Below are positions 1 to 5,993 of a DNA stretch of 8,369 bases, piece by piece (within the stretch, counting starts at the first letter, position 1; each line of letters opens with the position of its first letter). Below the pieces are notes generated by a model that ran no database searches, was not told the origin of the DNA, and saw nothing but the letters and a program-made list of their open reading frames with translations. The stretch is from Euryarchaeota archaeon UBA60 (GTDB taxonomy: Archaea; Thermoplasmatota; Poseidoniia; Poseidoniales; Poseidoniaceae). The DNA is taken from contig DARQ01000046.1 in the NCBI GenBank assembly GCA_002503395.1, forward strand, positions 2,732-11,100, in the 5' to 3' direction. Both the position numbers and the translations under genes were made by a program.

Positions 1-1233
1 GCAGATTACCTCATGCTGGTGACCATTGATGACGATGCCGGGATACCCGACCAGAATCTCACCATCAACTGGCAATATAGCCGTGATGGCTTGGCCATTT
101 TAGGTACCTCGGGACAACAGCAGATAATGCTCGACACCCGACAAGGGATGTCCACGACTTTCTCAGGTAATGTCGACCTCGACACCAATCCCGATTTGCA
201 AGTGGGTGATGTGATATTGTTCTGGGTCGAGGCGCATGATCACGCCGGTAAAGGGGTTACTGGACTCGGTTCAATTTCCGACCCACTGGCGGTCGAGGTA
301 TTGGTGCGTGAATTCAATCTCAAAGTCGCTTCGATTACCATCGGGCATGCTGATGGCCGACCATTTACCGGTAATCAGGCGTTGACAGGAAATGAAATCG
401 CCTTTACCGTCACCCTGCGAAATTCCGGTAATCTTGCCGGCATGGTCAACGTCACATTGTCCGAATTGAGGGGTGACGGCAGTTGGATTGAGCATCAGAG
501 CATAGAAGTAGCACTTCCCGAGGCTGGCACCAGAACTCTTGACCCATTACTATTCGAGGCTTATCGAGCTGGCGAACAGAGTCTGTTCATCAACATCACT
601 GGCGAGATCGACAAATTCACCTCGCTGGCATCTACTCCTGGGTGCGCAATGATCGGCGAGATGGTACAATGCTCCTTGAGTGAAGAGGTCGACATGCCCT
701 CGGTCATCTCGGCCGAGAGTCTTGAGCAGGGTAGCAGTACTCTCATCATTCTAACCATCACCATCGCGTTGTCGCTGATTCTGGTGCTCGGAGTTCTCTT
801 TTATCGCCGTAGTACCGAAGATGACCCCTATGCAGATGAAGGGGTATGGGAGGACCAGACCAGTCACGTGGTTGAGAATATGTACGAGGCCAAACAGGCG
901 CCGGCAATACCGGCATCTGCCATCCAACCTATGGACGCGCCGTCGCCCACCCACTTTGATTCGGCCACAACCTCTGTGGAAGTCAATGACGCTATCGAGG
1001 TTGCACCGACCGAACCTTCTGAAACATCCGCTGAACTGACTCATCCACAAGATGCAGAATCGGCCACTGAGTCTGCATTGGAAACCCTTGAATCACCAAG
1101 TGGAGAGTTGGCGTCGGAGTCGGTTGATGAAGAGTTGGCGACGAATACTGGTGGTGTTGAGGAACAAGAGTTGAGTGAAATTGTCGAATCAAAGCCCGAT
1201 GAAGAACCTCTTGATTGGGGCGCTGAATGGTAG
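1..1233 (+). CDS. Membrane-anchored surface protein with Ig/CARDB-like domains (C-terminal part)
   Basis: The reading frame is open to the left edge (Ala-Asp-Tyr-Leu precede the first in-window Met at base 13), so the true start and any signal peptide lie outside. Numbering from that Met (406 residues): residues 1-100 look like a beta-rich Ig-type domain. Residues 101-197 resemble a CARDB-like domain, with the phrase FTVTLRNSGNLAG typical of that fold. Cys211 and Cys220 could form a disulfide. Residues 243-264 are one strongly hydrophobic membrane segment followed by Arg-Arg, and residues 267-406 are an acidic, Ser/Thr/Ala-rich low-complexity tail ending DWGAEW. The orientation is therefore outside-in, with the beta domains extracellular. 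Three N-X-T sequons (N15, N146, N194) sit on the outer part and are possible N-glycosylation sites. I infer a surface adhesin, receptor or cell-envelope protein. The specific function is not recognisable; the topology is clear. Confidence 0.5.
   Translation, partial: ADYLMLVTIDDDAGIPDQNLTINWQYSRDGLAILGTSGQQQIMLDTRQGMSTTFSGNVDLDTNPDLQVGDVILFWVEAHDHAGKGVTGLGSISDPLAVEVLVREFNLKVASITIGHADGRPFTGNQALTGNEIAFTVTLRNSGNLAGMVNVTLSELRGDGSWIEHQSIEVALPEAGTRTLDPLLFEAYRAGEQSLFINITGEIDKFTSLASTPGCAMIGEMVQCSLSEEVDMPSVISAESLEQGSSTLIILTITIALSLILVLGVLFYRRSTEDDPYADEGVWEDQTSHVVENMYEAKQAPAIPASAIQPMDAPSPTHFDSATTSVEVNDAIEVAPTEPSETSAELTHPQDAESATESALETLESPSGELASESVDEELATNTGGVEEQELSEIVESKPDEEPLDWGAEW
739..804 (+). other. 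Transmembrane segment of the surface protein
   Basis: These codons encode an uninterrupted run of Ile, Leu, Val, Thr, Ala and Ser, about 22 residues long, ending in Phe-Tyr-Arg-Arg. It is the only membrane span in the visible part of the protein. It divides the beta-domain region from the acidic tail. The basic stop-transfer pair predicts that the tail is cytoplasmic. Confidence 0.85.
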
Positions 1234-1250
1234 TAACTGGGAGATATTGC

Positions 1251-1269
1251 GAGGTCGAAGAATCGCCTC
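1251..1269 (+). other. Imperfect hairpin downstream of the surface-protein gene
   Basis: GAGG-t-CGA and TCG-CCTC can pair as a 7-bp stem with one bulged T and the loop AGAA, starting 17 bases after the stop codon at 1231-1233. No T-run follows directly; the nearest is TTTTT at 1306-1310. It could stabilise the 3' end of the transcript or be incidental. Archaeal termination mainly depends on T-runs rather than hairpins, so I do not call it a terminator. Confidence 0.25.
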
Positions 1270-1291
1270 CAAACTCAAAACTTATCCTCAA

Positions 1292-1300
1292 TCTATAATA
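1292..1300 (+). promoter_or_regulatory. Possible TATA box for the small coiled-coil gene
   Basis: TCTATAATA lies in the AT-rich 116-base gap after the surface-protein gene. An archaeal start site about 25 bases downstream would fall near 1322. That would leave a short leader containing the purine-rich GGGGAGGAG at 1325-1333 before the ATG at 1350. The call rests on sequence resemblance and spacing only. Confidence 0.4.
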
Positions 1301-1349
1301 GGTGATTTTTCACAAAGTCACTTTGGGGAGGAGTAATCCTCGTGTTGGG

Positions 1350-1544
1350 ATGCACATGAAAGAAAATCGCGAAGAAGCTGGGCTTGCCATTAAACGGCGG
1401 GTAAGTGAATTACATGAAGAAGTAATTGAATTGAGAAAACTGGTACATACCCTCCTCACCGTGATATGTGAGGAAGCTGACGGAGTTCATTCCGGAGCGG
1501 CTCCAACCATTCCCGGACAGCCACCCCGCGGCTATTGTATGTGA
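1350..1544 (+). CDS. Small coiled-coil protein of unknown function
   Basis: This is a 64-residue protein if it starts at ATG 1350; ATG 1356 and upstream GTG 1302 are in-frame alternatives. I prefer 1350 because the predicted TATA box and leader lie upstream of it, although the GGAGG at 1327-1331 is further away (about 18 bases) than usual. Residues 12-40 form a charged helix with hydrophobic residues at I14, V18, L21, V25, L28, V32, L35 and I39, an unbroken heptad pattern typical of a coiled coil. The last 20 residues are rich in Pro and Gly and end RGYCM. There is no signal peptide and no membrane segment. The stop codon at 1542-1544 is one base from the convergent rtcB stop codon. I do not recognise the family. 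The helix suggests self-association or binding to a larger partner, which is inference. The gene could also be a lineage-specific small protein without a link to its neighbours. Confidence 0.65.
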   Translation: MHMKENREEAGLAIKRRVSELHEEVIELRKLVHTLLTVICEEADGVHSGAAPTIPGQPPRGYCM

Positions 1545-1545
1545 A

Positions 1546-2997
1546 CTACCCCTTGATTACCACCAACGGGCGTAGTCGCGCCACCGGTCGAGCCAATCCA
1601 GCACCGCTGGTCAGACGAATCACCTCGTCGACGTCTTTGTATGCGGCTGGCGCCTCTTCGGCGAGAATATTCGGCGTCTTCGCGTGAACGGTTATTCCCA
1701 TTTGTGCCAATTCACCTAGAAGTGTCTCGGAGTCCACTAACTTCCTCGCCGCGGTACGCGATAGAGCCCGGCCGGCACCATGACACGACGAAGAAAAAGC
1801 GCGATTCTCTCCTTTTCTTGGCCCGGCGAGAATCCACGAAGCCGTTCCCATGTCTCCAGGTACCATTACTGGCTGGCCGATTCCTGAGAAAGCACTGGAG
1901 AGTTCGGCATTGTCCCCACCGAGAGCCCGGGTCGCACCTTTACGGTGGACACAGCACTGGCAGGATTTTCCATGCACGACGTGATTCTCTACCTTGGCGA
2001 TATTATGGGCGACATCATATAACAGAGTGGCAGAGCCATCACGCCCCAATTCCTGTTTCAGAACTTTACGCAGTCGCTGGGTAAGGACACTGCGATTGGC
2101 AAACGCATAGTTGGCTGCGGTACACATCGCATCGAAATAGGCCTGTCCCTGCTTGGAGTGGAATGGTGCGGCAGCAAGTTGGCGATCCGGTAAAGTCAGG
2201 TTCCATTCTTCATGATGCCACTCATTTCCTCGGGCGCGATATCCCCGCTCCAACTGCTGAACGTGGTCTGAGCAGACTTGGTGCCCGAAACCACGACTAC
2301 CGGTATGAATCATGGCCACCAACTGTCCGGTGTGTAATCCAAAGGCTCGCCCCGCTTCCGCATCGACAATTTGCTCGACAACTTGCAATTCAAGGAAGTG
2401 ATTACCGGAACCCAGGGTTCCGAGTGCCCTCAACCCACGTTTTTTCGCCCGTTCGCTGACATTTCCTTCTTCCGGTACAAGGACGCCGCCACTTTCGATT
2501 CGGCCGAGGTCACTATCTTCGCCCCATCCAATGTCGACTGCGGCTCTTGTCCCTTCCATCCCTATAGCATCCAGATCTGACTCTGAAATTTCTACCCCAC
2601 CTCGGCCGCTGGCTCCAGCGGGAATATCCTTTGCCAAACTGAGCCCCAATGACTTCAGGTCAGGAATCTGTGAGGCATCGATATCAAGGGTAACTAAACG
2701 TACTCCACAATTGATGTCGAATCCGACCCCACCCGGGGAGATCACCCCACCCGCATCACCCCAGTCCAAGTCGGTGGCGACCACGCCGCCGATTGGGAAT
2801 CCATAGCCGAAGTGCCAGTCGGCCATCGCCCAGGCCGGCCCAACAATTCCGGGCAGGTGGGCGGTATTGACCAATTGTTGTGGACTGCGGTCATCCGACT
2901 GCTTATTCCAATGCTCTTCATCGGCTATCAACAAGGCATCTACCAGCATTCCATCGTGGGCTTTGATGCGTAAAACGAACTCATCCTCACGCTCCAC
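1546..2997 (-). CDS. rtcB: RNA-splicing ligase RtcB (GTP- and Mn-dependent 3'-phosphate RNA ligase)
   Basis: RtcB joins RNA 2',3'-cyclic-phosphate or 3'-phosphate ends to 5'-OH ends using GTP. In archaea it is the tRNA-splicing ligase. Starting at GTG 2997 gives 483 residues, close to the 481 of the Pyrococcus enzyme. Metal-site residues are all present: D94 and C97 in GGVGFDINCGVR, H200 in GSGNHFLE, H231 in IHTGSRGFGHQ and H331 in DVAHN. H406 in SSSCHGAGR is the expected guanylylated histidine. The C terminus RLRPLVVIKG is canonical. There is no intein, although RtcB often carries one. GTG 3033 would add 12 residues, but GGGAG sits 6 bases before GTG 2997 whereas no good ribosome site precedes 3033. 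An unusual cysteine cluster (C346, C348, C349) lies in a strand before HRKGATRA. The gene is divergent from alaS; its usual partner archease is not in the window. Confidence 0.97.
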   Translation of the reverse strand: MEREDEFVLRIKAHDGMLVDALLIADEEHWNKQSDDRSPQQLVNTAHLPGIVGPAWAMADWHFGYGFPIGGVVATDLDWGDAGGVISPGGVGFDINCGVRLVTLDIDASQIPDLKSLGLSLAKDIPAGASGRGGVEISESDLDAIGMEGTRAAVDIGWGEDSDLGRIESGGVLVPEEGNVSERAKKRGLRALGTLGSGNHFLELQVVEQIVDAEAGRAFGLHTGQLVAMIHTGSRGFGHQVCSDHVQQLERGYRARGNEWHHEEWNLTLPDRQLAAAPFHSKQGQAYFDAMCTAANYAFANRSVLTQRLRKVLKQELGRDGSATLLYDVAHNIAKVENHVVHGKSCQCCVHRKGATRALGGDNAELSSAFSGIGQPVMVPGDMGTASWILAGPRKGENRAFSSSCHGAGRALSRTAARKLVDSETLLGELAQMGITVHAKTPNILAEEAPAAYKDVDEVIRLTSGAGLARPVARLRPLVVIKG

Positions 2998-3002
2998 GGA
3001 TG

Positions 3003-3007
3003 ACTCC
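3003..3007 (-). promoter_or_regulatory. Ribosome binding site favouring the GTG 2997 start of rtcB
   Basis: On the minus strand GGGAG is followed by six bases (TCATCC) and then GTG at 2997. The alternative GTG at 3033 has its nearest purine-rich element (GAGGTG) about 18 bases away, which is too far for normal pairing. This element and the resulting family-typical length decide the start. Confidence 0.5.
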
Positions 3008-3033
3008 CAATTCCGGCTCGTCTCTCGCTCCAC

Positions 3034-3110
3034 GATTACGCGGTCTGTTCACACCTCATGAGGCTTACTAGTCGATTATTCGTCGCTTGGCCGGGTGAAG
3101 GATTGAAGAC
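3034..3110. promoter_or_regulatory. Divergent promoter region between rtcB and alaS
   Basis: Both genes read outward from here, so both promoters must lie here or slightly into the leaders. GATTATTC at 3074-3081 is the most AT-rich element and, read on the minus strand (GAATAATC), is TATA-like for rtcB, with a start site near 3051. TTACTAG at 3065-3071 or the same AT element could serve alaS, with a start near 3100. A perfect 10-bp palindrome CCTCATGAGG lies at 3054-3063. The exact elements are uncertain. Confidence 0.4.
3054..3063. repeat. 10-bp palindrome in the rtcB/alaS divergent region
   Basis: CCTCATGAGG equals its own reverse complement, and the flanking bases break the symmetry. It lies near the predicted rtcB start site and about 100 bp before the alaS ATG. 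A palindrome at this position could be a dimeric regulator site, but 10-bp palindromes also occur by chance. Confidence 0.4.
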
Positions 3111-3131
3111 TTGGTGCCGGCTGGCAATCTT

Positions 3132-3146
3132 CAGCCCTTAGGGCTG
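3132..3146 (+). promoter_or_regulatory. Inverted repeat in the alaS leader
   Basis: CAGCCCTTAGGGCTG is symmetric around its central base. As RNA it forms a 6-bp GC-rich stem with a 3-base loop. It ends directly before the ribosome-binding element GGTGAGG (3147-3153) of the ATG start at 3156. It could control ribosome access or be a DNA operator. If translation instead starts at TTG 3111 or GTG 3114 the element is coding. Confidence 0.45.
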
Positions 3147-3153
3147 GGTGAGG
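3147..3153 (+). promoter_or_regulatory. Ribosome binding site of alaS
   Basis: GGTGAGG precedes ATG 3156, with the GGTG core 5 bases from the start. The same GGTG core lies 4-5 bases before the ATGs of the Nudix and rmuC genes, matching the GGAGGTGATC complement of an archaeal 16S rRNA 3' end. This favours ATG 3156 over the upstream TTG 3111 and GTG 3114. Confidence 0.55.
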
Positions 3154-3155
3154 AA

Positions 3156-5993
3156 ATGTCGCTGGCGCCGATCGATATACCGTTCTTCAAAGAACGCGGT
3201 TTGGCTCGACTAGAGTGCGAGGTCAGCGGATTGTTTTTTTGGGCACGTGACCACGACCGTACAACCTGTGGGGACACTGCAAAGGACGAGTACACCTTCA
3301 TCGGCAACCCCCTCATCAAGGGCTTCGATGCCCGAGGGAAGGAACTCAAAGACCGTATGCGTAAGGCCTTTCTCGATTACTTTGAACAGCGTCAGCATAC
3401 CGTGGTCAACCCCTATCCTGTGCTGGCCCGATGGCGTGATGATATTCATCTCACAATCGCTTCAATCGCCGATTTTCAACCTCATATTACCAGTGGTTTG
3501 GTCGAGCCTCCGGCAAACCCACTGACGATTTCTCAGCCTTGTATTCGCCTCACAGATGTCGATGCAGTCGGTCGTTCAGGACGTCATTTGACGACCTTTG
3601 AGATGATGGCGCATCACGTATTCAACCGTCCTGCCGAGGGGCAGGTATACTACTGGATGAATGAATGTGTGGAATTCTGTGACGACCTCTTGGTCAATGT
3701 TCTGGGCATCGATGCCAATGAGATTACTTATGTCGAGAATCCTTGGTCGGGCGGCGGTAATGCTGGTCCCGCGGTCGAGGTCATCGTCGGTGGGTTGGAA
3801 TTGGCCACTCTGGTTTTCATGACCATGGAGGAACACCCTGAGGGTGAGGTTGAAATCAAGGGCCTGCGCTACCGTGAGATGGCACTGCAGATTATCGATA
3901 CCGGCTACGGGCTTGAGAGATTCTGCTGGGCCGCCGCCGGCACGCCGACGATTTACGAAGCGATTTATCCTGAATCTGTCGCTTGGCTCAAACAATTATC
4001 CGACTTCGATGCCTTGGTCTCGGAACATGCCGGGGTCGATTTGGATAAATTGTTGGGAGAGATATCCAAGTTGATGGGCATAATGAATATCGAAATCGGT
4101 TCCGATGAAGGCGAACTGATGCAGACTTTCATCTCCCGTCTTGGCGATAATGGCGTTGCCATCAGCGAAGAATCCTTGCGTGCCATCACCCGCCCTCTGT
4201 CCTCGATATATGCGATTCCCGACCATATGCATGCGCTATGCCACATGCTCGGCGATGGCTTGGTGCCCTCTAATGTCAAGGATGGCTATCTGGCTCGGAT
4301 GCTGGCGCGGCGGGTCTTGCGCATGCGCGATGACCTCAAAATGTCGACCTCGCTGGTAGAATTGGGCGAGCACCACCTAGATGTCAACCGTGCCGGGGAG
4401 GAGATGACCCAGACCCGAGAGGGCTTGCTATCGATACTGGCCTTGGAAGAAGAGCGCTATCATGAAATGTTGCGCAAGGGCGAGAACGTTGTCCGGAATA
4501 TGCTCAGAGACGTCGATTCGTCTTCGACCGAACTAGATGATGAACTTCTTTTCACCCTCAATGACAGCCACGGAATATCTCCCGACCTGGTGATTAGAAT
4601 CGCCCGACGGTGTGGGATGGAGCAAGTCAATCTGCGTACTGGTTTTGCCGCTGAATTGGCGGCTCGCCACGCGCAAGCGGCCAAGGATGCGGCGCAGTCG
4701 AGTGATGTGGTTACACTCATTTCACTCGATGAGGAACTACCACCGACCGAGTTATCCTACTATGATGATGTCGACAAGAGCGAATTTGACAGCGAGGTTC
4801 TAGCTTGCCTGCCACTGAATGAGAATGGGCGTGCAACTCATGCCGTAGTCCTCGCCAACACCTGTTTCTATCCCGAAGGTGGCGGTCAAGCCTGTGACCT
4901 GGGGACATTGGCCGGTGGCACTCGCAATGTCGAGGTCGTAGATGTCGCTAAAGAGGGCGAGTGGGTAATCCACTTCACCGATGGAGAGTTAGCGGTCGGG
5001 GCTTCGGTCAAGGGAGAGATTGATGTCGCCAGGCGGCGACAATTGATGGATCACCACACCTCGGTTCACATCGTCGGTGGTGCCGCTCGTCGCCTTCTTG
5101 GCCCCCACATCTTTCAAGCCGGCTCTAATGTCACACCCGAATATTCTCGTCTCGACATCACCCATCCCAAGCGTTTGACCCGAGAAGACTTGGATGCTAT
5201 CGAAGATATGTCTAATGAGGTGATTCAGCAAGTTGGACGAACCGAGAAGATGCAGTTGAATCGGCGTGATGCAGATTCACGATTCGGTTTCGACCTCTAT
5301 CAGGGTGGTGCCCCGAAGGGCACCGATATCAGGATTCTGAAAATCGGCGACCACGATGTCCAGGCCTGCGGCGGTACCCATCATGATGACTTGACCCTAA
5401 TTGGTGCGATACGAATTATAAGGTCGACTGCCGTCCAAGATGGTGTGGAGCGTTTGCATATCGTGTCCGGAGAAGCAGAATTAAATTATTCACGCCAGCA
5501 GGAGGCGGTACTTCGCCAGACTTGCGAGGTATTCGGAGTCAATGATGAGGATTTGCCGAAAACCGCTCTGCGATTCTTCGACGATTGGAAGGCACAGCGC
5601 AAGAAAATCGAGCACCTCGAGGCTGAAATCACCAGATTACGAACCACTGGTGGTGGTGGTCAAGCAACCGAAAATGACGGAGTTAGAATCATTGTCCTCG
5701 AAGGAGAGGGTGACCTGCGACAATTGCAGGGTATGGCTGGCGAACTGACCTTGGATAAGGAGTGCCCAACAGTGGCCGTCATCGGCAGTGCGAGCGAAGG
5801 CGGTTTCCTACTGGTGGCGATTACCGAAGATACCATCGCCAGCGAGCGTTACGACGCGGTCGAGATTCTGCAATCGATTTCCCATCACATCGGCGGCGGA
5901 GGCGGTGGCAGGCCAACCTTTGCCCAAGGCGGTGGCTCAAATCCGGATGGTCTGGAGTCGGCACTGTCTGCGGCGCGAGAACTTCTTAACTGA
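3156..5993 (+). CDS. alaS: Alanyl-tRNA synthetase, archaeal type
   Basis: AlaRS charges tRNA-Ala and hydrolyses mischarged Ser- and Gly-tRNA-Ala. From ATG 3156 it has 945 residues; the archaeal family is about 900-950. Order of parts: N-terminal archaeal segment (18-50) with FFW and DEYTFIG; class II catalytic core (about 60-260) with ARWRDD, GRSGRHLTTFEMMAHH as motif 2 and DTGYGLERF as motif 3; tRNA-recognition helical domain (about 280-510); editing domain (about 530-780) with zinc ligands H634 and H638 (HTSVH) and C738 and H742 (CGGTH), all intact; then a helical linker (780-830) and a C-Ala/DHHA1 domain with HHIGGGGGGRP at 910-920. In the N-terminal segment only two of four expected cysteines remain (C21, C38; S24 and K43 replace the others). 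An alternative start at TTG 3111 adds 15 residues without family-like content. The last 8 bases overlap the convergent Nudix gene. Inverted repeats flank the start. Confidence 0.98.
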   Translation: MSLAPIDIPFFKERGLARLECEVSGLFFWARDHDRTTCGDTAKDEYTFIGNPLIKGFDARGKELKDRMRKAFLDYFEQRQHTVVNPYPVLARWRDDIHLTIASIADFQPHITSGLVEPPANPLTISQPCIRLTDVDAVGRSGRHLTTFEMMAHHVFNRPAEGQVYYWMNECVEFCDDLLVNVLGIDANEITYVENPWSGGGNAGPAVEVIVGGLELATLVFMTMEEHPEGEVEIKGLRYREMALQIIDTGYGLERFCWAAAGTPTIYEAIYPESVAWLKQLSDFDALVSEHAGVDLDKLLGEISKLMGIMNIEIGSDEGELMQTFISRLGDNGVAISEESLRAITRPLSSIYAIPDHMHALCHMLGDGLVPSNVKDGYLARMLARRVLRMRDDLKMSTSLVELGEHHLDVNRAGEEMTQTREGLLSILALEEERYHEMLRKGENVVRNMLRDVDSSSTELDDELLFTLNDSHGISPDLVIRIARRCGMEQVNLRTGFAAELAARHAQAAKDAAQSSDVVTLISLDEELPPTELSYYDDVDKSEFDSEVLACLPLNENGRATHAVVLANTCFYPEGGGQACDLGTLAGGTRNVEVVDVAKEGEWVIHFTDGELAVGASVKGEIDVARRRQLMDHHTSVHIVGGAARRLLGPHIFQAGSNVTPEYSRLDITHPKRLTREDLDAIEDMSNEVIQQVGRTEKMQLNRRDADSRFGFDLYQGGAPKGTDIRILKIGDHDVQACGGTHHDDLTLIGAIRIIRSTAVQDGVERLHIVSGEAELNYSRQQEAVLRQTCEVFGVNDEDLPKTALRFFDDWKAQRKKIEHLEAEITRLRTTGGGGQATENDGVRIIVLEGEGDLRQLQGMAGELTLDKECPTVAVIGSASEGGFLLVAITEDTIASERYDAVEILQSISHHIGGGGGGRPTFAQGGGSNPDGLESALSAARELLN
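3181..3196 (+). repeat. Inverted repeat within the first codons of alaS
   Basis: CGTTCTT-CA-AAGAACG is a perfect 7-bp inverted repeat with a 2-base centre, covering about codons 9-14. ACC before and GGT after (3197-3200 region) allow the stem to extend with a bulge. It may influence early translation or be a by-product of the coding sequence for Pro-Phe-Phe-Lys-Glu-Arg. Confidence 0.35.

Noticed and set aside
1641..2084. 147-codon open frame on the plus strand opposite rtcB
   Set aside because: It lies wholly inside the well-conserved rtcB gene on the other strand, and its translation is Arg/His/Pro-rich without domain features, as expected for an antisense shadow.
3234..3240. T7 run as a frameshift site or sequencing error in alaS
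   Set aside because: The frame reads through with conserved Phe-Phe-Trp followed by family-typical sequence, so no shift is needed.
3576..3995. 139-codon minus-strand open frame inside alaS
   Set aside because: It is antisense to the conserved catalytic core of AlaRS; no ribosome site or recognisable protein features.
5891..5915. G-rich tract as a G-quadruplex or regulatory repeat
   Set aside because: It encodes the Gly-rich motif GGGGGGRP that is conserved in the AlaRS C-terminal domain; coding need explains it.
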